Source of the DNA: JBDTES01 sp039922435
Lineage (GTDB): Bacteria; Patescibacteriota; Saccharimonadia; Saccharimonadales; UBA4665
DNA length: 64,000 bases
NCBI GenBank assembly: GCA_039922435.1
Contig: JBDTES010000018.1
Span: forward strand, 44,007-108,006
Direction of reading: 5' to 3'
Shown here: positions 1 through 7,611 of the stretch, one piece after another
Layout of the letters: each line of letters starts with the position of its first letter
Numbering within the stretch: position 1 is the stretch's first letter
The notes under the pieces: generated by a model
Database searches by the model: none
What the model was told of the DNA's origin: nothing
Seen by the model: the letters and a program-made list of their open reading frames with translations, nothing else
Made by a program: the position numbers and the translations under genes

Positions 1-2
1 TG

Positions 3-356
3 GTTATGGGGCGTAAAACTTTTGAATCGATTGGACGGCCACTGCCAAATCGCCAAAATATTGTGGTGTCACACTCAGTTGTCGAGTGGCCAGGCGTAGA
101 ATCATCGACTAGTATAGAAGCCGCTTACGAGCTAGCCAAACACGCCGTGTTTATTATTGGCGGTGCCAGTATCTACGAACAGTCATTACCTAGTGTTGAC
201 GTGATCCATGCCACGGAGGTAAAAGCCTCATTCCCCGAAGCCACGGTATTCTTTTCTACCCTGGGCCCTGAATGGAAAGAAACTGGACGGATAAGCCACT
301 CAGCCGACGAACGTAACAAGTATGACTTCGATTTTGTGACATATCAACGCCAGTAA
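3..356 (+). CDS. folA: Dihydrofolate reductase, 5'-truncated by the window edge
   Basis: This is the C-terminal part of dihydrofolate reductase, which reduces dihydrofolate to tetrahydrofolate with NADPH in the cytoplasm. The VMGRKTFESIGRPLPNR segment is the conserved cofactor-binding region, and FIIGGASIYEQ is the conserved glycine-rich segment. The reading frame is open to the left edge, and the ATG at 6 is an internal Met of the motif, so about 40 N-terminal residues, including the substrate Asp, lie outside the window. Its role fits the nearby thyA, since ThyA generates dihydrofolate. It converges on the tmk-like gene with a 56-bp gap. Confidence 0.92.
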   Translation, partial: VMGRKTFESIGRPLPNRQNIVVSHSVVEWPGVESSTSIEAAYELAKHAVFIIGGASIYEQSLPSVDVIHATEVKASFPEATVFFSTLGPEWKETGRISHSADERNKYDFDFVTYQRQ

Positions 357-412
357 GCTCGGCAATAAGCTCTTAATTGGGCTGTTGCACACATATCTAG
401 CAGTTAATCCGA

Positions 413-2050
413 TTATTTAGCAGCTTTGGCCGAGATTTCTTGACCGAGTATTGGGTGCACTTCCGAAACGGATTCAAGTAGATTTTTACTTAATTGGCTC
501 AGGGCTGAATTATTATGAACAGAGATATCCAAGAGCTGCTTAGCACTGAGAGTCAGCTTGAACCGTAACTTGTGACCCAATAGGACTGCGTTTTGAGCTT
601 CTTTATTACGGCCACTGGCTTGTAGTTTACTGTACAGATCTAGGCTGGCATCGAAACAACTTTCGTATAAATCGCTTAAGTTAGCCTGTTCGATAGCTGC
701 AGGGACATCGAACCCGTAGCGAGGTGATAACTCCTGACGATTTGGCTTAAGTCCAATATCCTGTAATTGTAAAAAGGTTAAATATTCAGACAAAATATCC
801 CAGGTATAGAATACGTCGATTTTTCCCAGACCGGCCGTACCACCAGCGTAAGCACTTAAGGCGGCTGATTTCTGCTCGTAAGGCCAGTTACTAACCAGCC
901 CGTCCAGCTGGTCTAAAGTAGAGCTACTGTAACCGTAGACTATTTCTGGAACTACATCTAGTTCATTACGAGGCCAATAATTTACTAGTGATATCGGATT
1001 AGTCTCACCATTGTTGTAGGTTTCCTTAAGCCTGGATTTGATAAGTGTAGCTAGGGCTGGGTTATTTGCCTCGGATTGAAAAATCTTTAGGCCAGCCGGA
1101 AAACAGGCGGCCGGTAAAGTCAGGCCGGCCACAGTTTGGGCATCAAAGCCTTTAAGCTGGACTAATAATTTAGCCCTGGTCGCCAAAATATTATTAATAA
1201 TTTTGTTGTAGCTGTTTGTGAGGCCTTTGCCGAGTCGTTTAGGTGTTACGAATTCCGGCGTTTGGGCACTTAGTACATGTTCGAGACTACTTTCTTCCGT
1301 TGGTTGAGGCAAATTGTTTTTAACCGTCTTAACCTGGGTTGGACTTATTGAATTATTAAAAACGGAATTCCTAGCTGCTAGAACCTCGGCCAGAGATTGA
1401 GGATCAGACTGAATCTTGTCATTAGGTTTGACGTCTAAGATATCGGTGATGTAGTCCCATACCTGCTTGAACACTACATCAATATCGTTGTTTGCGTAGA
1501 CTATAGGTAGTCCGCGCTGCTTGGCCTCCCAGAGGTAGCCGGCTCTGATACGTTCCAGACGTGCTTCGCTGCTGCTGGGTATCTTTTCCTCGGGGTAGTC
1601 TTTAATTCGTTGCTGTAGAATATTTATTGGTGTATCTAAGACAATCATTAAGTCTGGGTCTTTACCGTTGGTAGAGAACTCAATAATGGCGTTAATTTCG
1701 TCGTAATCGATTGGGTCGTCTTGGCCGTAGTATTGAATTACGAGGCTAGTTAAGAAACTAGTATCAACTAGACAAATTACGCCTTTAGTAATTGCCTTTT
1801 GAATGGATTCAAGTGTTTGGGAGCGGGCTGCGTTGTCGAGAAGTATTTTGGTACGACCGCTTATAGGTATATTGGGGTTATCTCCTAGTTGATCGATCGT
1901 GTGAACGACTTGGTTGTTCTGAATATTTGGATCGTGCAAGATAGCTACTGGTAGGCCAGCTTTCCGAAGTTGGTAGGCTATCATTTGTAAAATATTAGAT
2001 TTACCGACGCCTTCGATACCTTCAATAACTATGTATTTTCCTTTACTCAT
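413..2050 (-). CDS. dTMP kinase-like domain fused to a degenerate ThyX-like domain
   Basis: This 545-aa protein has two parts. Residues 1-205 look like thymidylate kinase: a P-loop GIEGVGKS at 11-18, an LLDNAARSQ helix and PDLMIVLDTP before the lid. The usual DR(Y/F) dyad reads DTS near residue 96, so dTMP binding may be altered. Residues 206-268 are a linker. Residues 269-545 resemble flavin-dependent thymidylate synthase (ThyX): the segment about 416-450 aligns with the ThyX region around the RHR signature, but the RHR triplet reads QDI while RQELSPRYG remains. I infer that the ThyX half is probably not catalytic, because thyA is present at 5373. No SD is visible. A 35-aa ORF overlaps its start and may couple translation. 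Confidence 0.7.
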   Translation of the reverse strand: MSKGKYIVIEGIEGVGKSNILQMIAYQLRKAGLPVAILHDPNIQNNQVVHTIDQLGDNPNIPISGRTKILLDNAARSQTLESIQKAITKGVICLVDTSFLTSLVIQYYGQDDPIDYDEINAIIEFSTNGKDPDLMIVLDTPINILQQRIKDYPEEKIPSSSEARLERIRAGYLWEAKQRGLPIVYANNDIDVVFKQVWDYITDILDVKPNDKIQSDPQSLAEVLAARNSVFNNSISPTQVKTVKNNLPQPTEESSLEHVLSAQTPEFVTPKRLGKGLTNSYNKIINNILATRAKLLVQLKGFDAQTVAGLTLPAACFPAGLKIFQSEANNPALATLIKSRLKETYNNGETNPISLVNYWPRNELDVVPEIVYGYSSSTLDQLDGLVSNWPYEQKSAALSAYAGGTAGLGKIDVFYTWDILSEYLTFLQLQDIGLKPNRQELSPRYGFDVPAAIEQANLSDLYESCFDASLDLYSKLQASGRNKEAQNAVLLGHKLRFKLTLSAKQLLDISVHNNSALSQLSKNLLESVSEVHPILGQEISAKAAK

Positions 2051-2150
2051 AGCACAAGCCTGGTGTAATTTTACTGTCTGTGAACTGGAGGCAAATAACG
2101 GTGTGCATTGAGAGTATTCGGTAGATTTGGATATTGATATAGATACTCAT
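2043..2150 (-). CDS. Possible 35-aa upstream ORF coupled to the tmk/ThyX-like gene
   Basis: This is a 35-codon ORF in the leader of the tmk/ThyX-like gene. A GGAGGG-type SD lies at 2161-2166, 10 nt before its ATG. Its stop overlaps the downstream start as ATGAGTAA. The product has no recognisable domain. A TATAAT box at 2188-2193 (minus strand) could drive the transcript. The downstream gene has no SD of its own, so terminational re-initiation is plausible. It could equally be chance. Confidence 0.35.
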   Translation of the reverse strand: MSIYINIQIYRILSMHTVICLQFTDSKITPGLCYE

Positions 2151-2249
2151 TATTACTAAACCCTCCAGGCTCCCGACCAGCCGTTTGATTATATTTTACG
2201 GTTATGTTCTGACAGTCTGCAAGCTGGGCATACAATTTTACAACTAAAA

Positions 2250-3227
2250 CTAGCTGTTTGTTCGGGCTCGGCGAACTATCTTGCCAACTTTTTCTAGTAA
2301 TTCGATAGCAAAACCGTCCGAATGGTCCATCTCAAAAACTACCTCGGTTATGTCTGTTTCGGCTAGCATTCGGCTGCAGTTAGGGCATGGCAAGAGGTTT
2401 ATAAATAGCGTCGTATCAGCTAATTTAATGTTTTGCCGCAGTGAATTTATAAGTAGCATTGTCTCGGCGTGCACAGTGTCGTAAAAATTCATATCGTTGG
2501 GTGGCGAAAAATGTTTTTCTCGCTCACTTCCCTGTAGCATGGCGTAAGTCTGATATGGGACTACTCGGTTGTAGGACGTTGTTAGTAATTTGTAGCCTTT
2601 TGGCGTTTTACTACCTAAGACGGCTCCAGTTTGAAAGCTGTGGTCAAATGATTGCCTAGCACTGGCCTTGGCTAGGTTTATCATTTCTGATTCTGTCAAA
2701 ACCGATTTTTCTTTTACAAGCTCATCGAAAGTACTGGAAGTAAGTTTGTCCATGTCGGCGGCATAACTAATAGCTTCTAACTCATCGACGAACGGCGAGA
2801 CTAGCTCGTAATCTGCCTTCTGTTGAGCTAGAACGTAATACTCTGGTCGCAGGTGAAATGACCGGCGCCAAGAGCCGTTGATACCAACAATGTGTTTAAA
2901 TTGAAGCTTTTCTAGGACGTGTGGTAAATTGCGTTGAAAATAGGAGATTGTGTAAAGCTTATTGGACGACGTTGAAGAACCAATCTGATCGACAAACCTT
3001 TGAATCGATGCTTGCTCAAGCATTCGAAATTGCGGTTGATCCTCGAACCCGTCAACAAACGGCTCTTTAGCAATACCTAGTAATATATTACCCTTAGGAA
3101 GATAAGTTTTGATCAATTGCTTTAACCTAGCCTGAGATAACTGACGTGGGGCGATAATAAAGATTGCCTGCAAATCTTTTAAAGGCTTTTTGCTACCGAA
3201 AGCGACTTCGTTCCAATCAAAATTCAT
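2250..3227 (-). CDS. dCMP/cytidine deaminase-like zinc enzyme with a novel N-terminal half
   Basis: The C-terminal half (about 175-325) is a CMP/dCMP deaminase fold: HAETM supplies the zinc His and catalytic Glu, and PCPNC supplies the two zinc Cys. The likely reaction is deamination of dCMP to dUMP, which would feed thyA downstream. The first 170 residues contain no motif I recognise and may be a nucleotide-binding or regulatory domain. The start overlaps the HIT stop as ATGA, so the gene belongs to the APH - nucleotidyltransferase - HIT - deaminase operon. At 325 aa it is about twice the length of a simple dCMP deaminase. Cytidine rather than dCMP as substrate cannot be excluded. Confidence 0.72.
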   Translation of the reverse strand: MNFDWNEVAFGSKKPLKDLQAIFIIAPRQLSQARLKQLIKTYLPKGNILLGIAKEPFVDGFEDQPQFRMLEQASIQRFVDQIGSSTSSNKLYTISYFQRNLPHVLEKLQFKHIVGINGSWRRSFHLRPEYYVLAQQKADYELVSPFVDELEAISYAADMDKLTSSTFDELVKEKSVLTESEMINLAKASARQSFDHSFQTGAVLGSKTPKGYKLLTTSYNRVVPYQTYAMLQGSEREKHFSPPNDMNFYDTVHAETMLLINSLRQNIKLADTTLFINLLPCPNCSRMLAETDITEVVFEMDHSDGFAIELLEKVGKIVRRARTNS

Positions 3228-3757
3228 AAGTTACCGTCACTATACTTTTCGTCAAATTTAGTACTCAAGCGATCAATCTTTTTGGATCTTTCTTTGTACA
3301 GCGAAGCATTTTCGACAGGTGTATTGGCAAGTTTGCGGTAATTCCAGACACTGAGGTCGGGTGAATCAAATGGGACACAATGGAAGTGTATGTGTTCAAC
3401 CGTGCTTTGAGCCGAACTACCCTCCTTTTGAATGAATTGGACTCCCTTGGCGCCGTGGACATCGCGGATTAGCTTCTTGGCGATATACATAAATTTGCGG
3501 ATCGTTTCCCACTCCAATGGAGTCAAACCTTTTACAGAGGTTACATGACGCTTCGGTATAATCATAAAATGACCGTCGACATAGGCAAATAGTGCTACCG
3601 CCATAACGATGCCGTTTTGTTCGTAGAAGACGTATTTAGAGTTGAGGTCGCAGAAAACACACTTGCCAACATTCTGCCATATCTCGTCATACTTATTGTT
3701 AAAACGGGCATCACGGTACAACTCTTGCTTCTTCTTATCTTCTGCCGACGATGACAT
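3224..3757 (-). CDS. HIT-family nucleotide hydrolase/transferase
   Basis: This is a histidine-triad protein. HIHFHCVP near residue 125 is the HxHxHxx catalytic signature, preceded by the family's PKRHV segment. An N-terminal CVFC pair could bind zinc, as in several bacterial HIT proteins. The family hydrolyses or transfers NMPs from phosphoramidates and dinucleoside polyphosphates. The start is the ATG at 3757, because the codon before it is TTG and an AAGGAG lies 6 nt upstream. That ATG overlaps the previous stop as TGATG. The downstream deaminase overlaps by 4 bp. Its substrate is unknown. Confidence 0.85.
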   Translation of the reverse strand: MSSSAEDKKKQELYRDARFNNKYDEIWQNVGKCVFCDLNSKYVFYEQNGIVMAVALFAYVDGHFMIIPKRHVTSVKGLTPLEWETIRKFMYIAKKLIRDVHGAKGVQFIQKEGSSAQSTVEHIHFHCVPFDSPDLSVWNYRKLANTPVENASLYKERSKKIDRLSTKFDEKYSDGNL

Positions 3758-4314
3758 CAATGCTCCTTGAGTGGTTCTTTGCGCAAGTCCATGAAGTCTT
3801 TAAAGACGTTGCCTAGTTCGCCGCCGATTGCCCGCTGAACAATCTTGGTAGTAGAGAGAGCGGTTGACTGACGGTCAACTACTTCGACTTTACCACCGTA
3901 CTTAGTGACAGTTTTATATTCTTTCGACTCTTTATAATTAGCTGCCCAATCTTCGCGGACAGTTATGAAGACGTCTGGCTGCAAAAGCCCGAGTGTTGGG
4001 GTGCAACTTGGCTCAGGCAAGATAGTAACGAAATCAACGCTCCGGAGGTAAGTCAACATTTCAGCACGAATCATTTCGTCTAGGATGGGTTTATTGGGTC
4101 CTTTAACCTTGCGAATCGCTAAGTTACTACTAACCCCGACTACTAAAATATCGGCTTTCTTCTTGGCTTCTTCCATATATCGACATTGTCCAACGTGCAG
4201 CAGATCCCACGAGCCAGCCGTGAATACTACGGTTTTGCCTTTAGCTTGCAAGGCTTCGCGGAGCGTCATCAAATCACCCATGCTAATCAGTCGTTTCTTC
4301 CAAGTACTCGACAT
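3757..4314 (-). CDS. Cytidylyltransferase-like nucleotidyltransferase with variant HxGH motif
   Basis: This 185-aa protein has the nucleotidyltransferase fold of the RfaE C-domain/TagD type. FTAGSWDLLHVGQCRYM holds the nucleotide-binding motif, but the usual HxGH reads HVGQ. The second His normally contacts the phosphates during catalysis. The C-terminal TALSTTKIVQRA matches the family's ISSTxIR-type loop, with changes. It is expected to transfer a nucleotidyl group to a phosphorylated substrate. A GAGGG SD stands 7 nt before the ATG. It lies 26 bp after the APH-like kinase, so a kinase - nucleotidyltransferase - HIT pathway is possible. The substrate is not predictable. Confidence 0.72.
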   Translation of the reverse strand: MSSTWKKRLISMGDLMTLREALQAKGKTVVFTAGSWDLLHVGQCRYMEEAKKKADILVVGVSSNLAIRKVKGPNKPILDEMIRAEMLTYLRSVDFVTILPEPSCTPTLGLLQPDVFITVREDWAANYKESKEYKTVTKYGGKVEVVDRQSTALSTTKIVQRAIGGELGNVFKDFMDLRKEPLKEH

Positions 4315-4340
4315 TATTAAGCCCTCATTTATTTAGTTAA

Positions 4341-5321
4341 CTATATTCTAGCATTTTTTGGAGTTCTGACCAGCAAACCACGGTTTAGTAAGAATGCCTG
4401 CGTTCGATTATAGTGTTCATTTTGATGCAGTGATTCATAAGGATTATGCAGCAGAAACTTATAGAAATCGTGAAGCATAAAAAAGTTAGTCATAACCTGG
4501 AGTAATTGTTTATCTACCCCTTTGCCACCACCTCGTTTGATGTAGCCGGATTGCAAAAAGTATTTGAGTACTTGGGTAGGGCGCTTGTACTTACAATCAA
4601 CTAGTAGAAACGCTAGGGTCCTAGCGATATCAAGCATAGGTGATCCCCAGGCTACTTTTTCGAAATCTAAAATACCACTAACCTTTAATTTTGTTGTTCC
4701 GCTAAACAAGATGTTACCCCGAACGAAATCTAAGTGGAGCGGTTGTTGATTATCGTGCCTATCTAACTCCGCTAGTAGGTTATCGTATAACCACACCGAA
4801 CTATCCAGTTCTAGTCCGAGCTTTTGATTTATCGATTCTTGGACCCCCGGTTGATTGAAATATTGAGTCATTCTAGCAAGTAACTGGTGGTAGTTTTCGG
4901 TTGCTAAGTCTAAGTCATGCCGCTTGAGGGGTAAGATAGCTTTATGGAGGTTTGCCATGGCTTCACCAAGTAGTTTGATGTGTTCCATAGTGTAGGCTTC
5001 CCAGGATATAGTGTGACCTGGTAGGTAGTTATAGAGTGAGCCGTAACCGATAGAATTACTTGACTCTAAGCGTATTATTCTCGGATCAATCGTTTGTCTG
5101 GCCGGTAAACCATAATGGGCAGCATAATCAGCCACGTAGTTTGCGTTCTTAATCTGTTTTAATACCCCTGGCTCGCGTTTGTATAAAATTAGATTACATT
5201 TATTGCCGTTAGTATCTGTAAATGCGTAGTTGTGGTTACGATAGCCTATTTGAGCTGGTTTTATCTCGACCGCTTGTCGCCCATACTTCGAAATTATCGC
5301 CTCTATTGCCTCGTCATCCAT
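4341..5321 (-). CDS. Aminoglycoside/choline kinase-like phosphotransferase (APH fold)
   Basis: This is a protein-kinase-like small-molecule phosphotransferase. LHLDFVRGNILF near residue 217 is the Brenner-type catalytic loop (HxDxxxxN), and ILDFEKVAWG carries the metal-binding Asp. The N-terminus is kept by YRNHNYAF and LILYKRE, which supplies the ATP-binding Lys. Homologues phosphorylate aminoglycosides, choline, homoserine or sugars. The genomic context does not fix the substrate. I take the ATG at 5321 as the start, giving 326 aa. A TACAAT box at 5332-5337 lies 10 nt upstream, so the mRNA is probably leaderless. The longer frame to 5381 would run over the divergent thyA promoter. Confidence 0.78.
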   Translation of the reverse strand: MDDEAIEAIISKYGRQAVEIKPAQIGYRNHNYAFTDTNGNKCNLILYKREPGVLKQIKNANYVADYAAHYGLPARQTIDPRIIRLESSNSIGYGSLYNYLPGHTISWEAYTMEHIKLLGEAMANLHKAILPLKRHDLDLATENYHQLLARMTQYFNQPGVQESINQKLGLELDSSVWLYDNLLAELDRHDNQQPLHLDFVRGNILFSGTTKLKVSGILDFEKVAWGSPMLDIARTLAFLLVDCKYKRPTQVLKYFLQSGYIKRGGGKGVDKQLLQVMTNFFMLHDFYKFLLHNPYESLHQNEHYNRTQAFLLNRGLLVRTPKNARI

Positions 5322-5331
5322 CTGCTTATAA

Positions 5332-5362
5332 ATTGTACACGGACATACGATTTGTCTATAAT
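5332..5362. promoter_or_regulatory. Overlapping divergent promoters for thyA and the APH-like gene
   Basis: On the plus strand, TTGTAC at 5333-5338 and TATAAT at 5357-5362 are 18 bp apart and point at thyA. On the minus strand, TACAAT occupies 5332-5337 and points at the APH-like gene. The two promoters overlap, so polymerase binding may be mutually exclusive. Both ATGs lie 10 nt from their -10 boxes. Confidence 0.6.
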
Positions 5363-5372
5363 AATGAATGTA

Positions 5373-6182
5373 ATGACACACCCGGAGTACGAATATCTTA
5401 AGTTGATGGCCACAATTTTAAAGGATGGCCGAACCAAGCCGACGCGCGGTATCCATGATGTTAAAGCAGTTTTTGGTCAACAAATTAGGTTTGATATGCG
5501 CCAGGGTTTTCCGCTGCTGACGACCAAAAAGATGCCATTTAAGACATTGCTACATGAACTGTTTTGGTTTATTTCTGGGAATTCCGATATTAAATACTTA
5601 CACGAACACAAGATTCATTATTGGGATGATTTTGCCGCTGGACGACCTGACCTTGGCCGGGTTTATGGTGTTCAGTGGCGACACTGGCAGCGGCCTGATG
5701 GTAGCGAATTCGATCAACTAGCTTGGGCGATTAATGAGATTAAAACTAACCCAAACTCGAAAGCTATAATTGTCAGTGCTTGGAATGCTGGCGAGCTTAA
5801 GGAAATGCGTTTGCCACCATGTCACACAATGTTTCAGTTTGATGTTACCAAGGGTAAGCTACGGATGCAGTTATACCAGCGCTCATCTGATGTTTATTTA
5901 GGTTTGCCGTTTAATATTGCCCAATATGCCATGCTACTTCATATGGTGGCTTATTTAACAGATTTAGAGCCCCGCGAGTTGATTGTTTCGATTGGTAGTG
6001 CTCATTTGTATAAAAACCATCTAGAACAGGCTAAGGAACAGTTACAACGTAAGCCCTTCCCCTTCCCACAACTAAAACTTAGCGGCAAGGTAACGTCAAT
6101 CGATGATTTTACCGAAGATAATTTTACGCTCGAAAACTATCAAGCTCACCCGCACATCAAGGCTGATTTAGTCGTTTTGTAG
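5373..6182 (+). CDS. thyA: Thymidylate synthase
   Basis: ThyA methylates dUMP to dTMP with methylene-tetrahydrofolate. The catalytic Cys is in LPPCHTMFQF. The folate-site Arg region is near the start (LKDGRTKPTRG), and QRSSDVYLGLPFNIAQYA forms the dUMP phosphate and base site. I chose the ATG at 5373 (269 aa, close to the 264-aa E. coli enzyme) over the one at 5364, because the -10 box at 5357-5362 would start transcription near 5369. The gene converges on a GT4 gene and overlaps its 3' end by 15 bp. With folA and the dCMP-deaminase-like gene nearby, it forms a dTMP synthesis group. Confidence 0.95.
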   Translation: MTHPEYEYLKLMATILKDGRTKPTRGIHDVKAVFGQQIRFDMRQGFPLLTTKKMPFKTLLHELFWFISGNSDIKYLHEHKIHYWDDFAAGRPDLGRVYGVQWRHWQRPDGSEFDQLAWAINEIKTNPNSKAIIVSAWNAGELKEMRLPPCHTMFQFDVTKGKLRMQLYQRSSDVYLGLPFNIAQYAMLLHMVAYLTDLEPRELIVSIGSAHLYKNHLEQAKEQLQRKPFPFPQLKLSGKVTSIDDFTEDNFTLENYQAHPHIKADLVVL

Positions 6183-7358
6183 CTTCTCCTTTTTAGAACT
6201 AACAACTAAGTTCTGATAAACGCCCAAGTGTTCCGTAACCATCCTGTCTAGTGTGAACCGAGACTCGAAAGCTCCTCGGCATAATAGGCGATCAATCTCT
6301 TCAATTCTAGAGATAGCCGCGCTTAATCCAGTAATTGTTTCATTCTCAGTTGATTCATTTTTAACGATGATACCAGTTTTATTATTAGTAATAACCTCGG
6401 GGATAGCACCATTGTTCAGGCCGATAACTGGCGTGCCACAGGCTAGCGCCTCGATTAGAACCATTCCGAATGGTTCATTAAATATAGAAGGCACAATTAG
6501 GGCCGTTGCGTTGCCAAGGAAGTCCTGTTTAGCCGAATCATCCTTAATAAAACCGACGTATTCAATATCTTTCTCAATTTGAGGTAGGATTTTGGTTTGC
6601 CAATAGTTATCCTTATCGGACCCGGCGTAATGTTTGCCGGCAATTTTTAGCTTGTAGGTAGAGTCTGGGTGGTTTGAATTATATTTTTTAACAGCCGCAA
6701 TAGCCAGATGCACGCCCTTTGACTCAATAATCCGTCCTAAATAGGCGATATAGCGCCCGTTTGGATGAGTATTTAGCGTAAATTGGTCTTTGTCTAAGCC
6801 GTGATAAATATTACCAACCCAATTAGTGTCTAGTGGCATTGTCTGGCGCTGAGCCTGAGACATTGAAATCCAATTGAGGTAACTATATTTAGGGAATACG
6901 TTCTTGTATTTGACCAAAAAATTGAAGGGGTCGTGATGCGTAAATACTACTGGCCGCTGACAAAAACTGGCGAACGGCAGAGCAATGTCTTCTTCGTTAG
7001 TATAGATGTGAACGATATCAAGTTCGCCACGGTTAGCAGCACTATAGGCGTTAGCAATTAGCTCGCTCTGGACTTGCCGGGCTAGGGTTACGAAGGTAAA
7101 TGGATGTTTCTTGAGGAGATCGAGATAATTATCGCCGCGCCCATCAAGCTCACGTTCGAAGTAACTCAGGTCAGCTGTAAGTTTCTTGGCCTTAGTCTCA
7201 ACTGGTCCCGGTGTATATAGCGTTACCTCGTGACCGAGGCTTTGTAATCCATTAGCCAATGTAAGTGCTAGCCTAGCTGGCGAAAAGATGACATTCGGAA
7301 GTATCTCCCGATGCATAAAAATATGCGGGACAACTAGGCCAATTCTAAGTGGTTTCAA
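6168..7358 (-). CDS. Family 4 glycosyltransferase
   Basis: This is a GT-B fold retaining glycosyltransferase. The N-terminal acceptor domain begins with IGLVVPHIF. The C-terminal Rossmann domain starts near AYLGRIIESKGVHLAI and carries the GT4 donor signature EPFGMVLIEALACGTPVIG (the E-x7-E pattern). It is predicted to be a cytosolic enzyme acting on cell-envelope or storage glycans; donor and acceptor are unknown. Its ATG lies 2 bp after the stop of a 35-aa acidic ORF and has no SD of its own, so translation is probably coupled. The 3' end overlaps thyA tail-to-tail. Confidence 0.88.
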   Translation of the reverse strand: MKPLRIGLVVPHIFMHREILPNVIFSPARLALTLANGLQSLGHEVTLYTPGPVETKAKKLTADLSYFERELDGRGDNYLDLLKKHPFTFVTLARQVQSELIANAYSAANRGELDIVHIYTNEEDIALPFASFCQRPVVFTHHDPFNFLVKYKNVFPKYSYLNWISMSQAQRQTMPLDTNWVGNIYHGLDKDQFTLNTHPNGRYIAYLGRIIESKGVHLAIAAVKKYNSNHPDSTYKLKIAGKHYAGSDKDNYWQTKILPQIEKDIEYVGFIKDDSAKQDFLGNATALIVPSIFNEPFGMVLIEALACGTPVIGLNNGAIPEVITNNKTGIIVKNESTENETITGLSAAISRIEEIDRLLCRGAFESRFTLDRMVTEHLGVYQNLVVSSKKEKLQND

Positions 7359-7360
7359 GC

Positions 7361-7468
7361 CTACTCTTCGTCTTTTTCGTCCAAGAAGCTGAGATCGATT
7401 TCTTCATCTTGGCCGGTTTCATCACCGTAGTATCCGTCGGGGTTATCAGTTGAATTGTCTTGTGCCAT
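7361..7468 (-). CDS. Small acidic 35-aa protein upstream of the GT4 gene
   Basis: This 35-codon ORF has a full TAAGGAGG SD at 7473-7480 and its own promoter at 7535-7563. The product is strongly acidic: the C-terminal half is mostly Asp and Glu, ending LDEKDEE. No domain is recognisable. The SD is much better than chance and the stop sits 2 bp before the GT4 start. It may be a real small protein or a translated leader that sets GT4 expression. Confidence 0.62.
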   Translation of the reverse strand: MAQDNSTDNPDGYYGDETGQDEEIDLSFLDEKDEE

Positions 7469-7534
7469 CTTGCCTCCTTAGACTCTAGTATTCGGGTAGC
7501 TCGCTAGCCTAAAAACCTACTAACTTATAGGGTG

Positions 7535-7563
7535 ATTCTATCGGTATTTATCGGGTTTGTAAA
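7535..7563 (-). promoter_or_regulatory. Promoter for the 35-aa ORF and GT4 gene
   Basis: TTTACA at 7558-7563 and TAGAAT at 7535-7540, read on the minus strand, are separated by exactly 17 bp. Transcription would start near 7528, leaving a leader of about 60 nt before the SD of the 35-aa ORF. Confidence 0.6.
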
Positions 7564-7611
7564 GAATCTAAAAGTTTTGTTATACCAGACCGAGGTTCAA
7601 CATTGAAGTTG

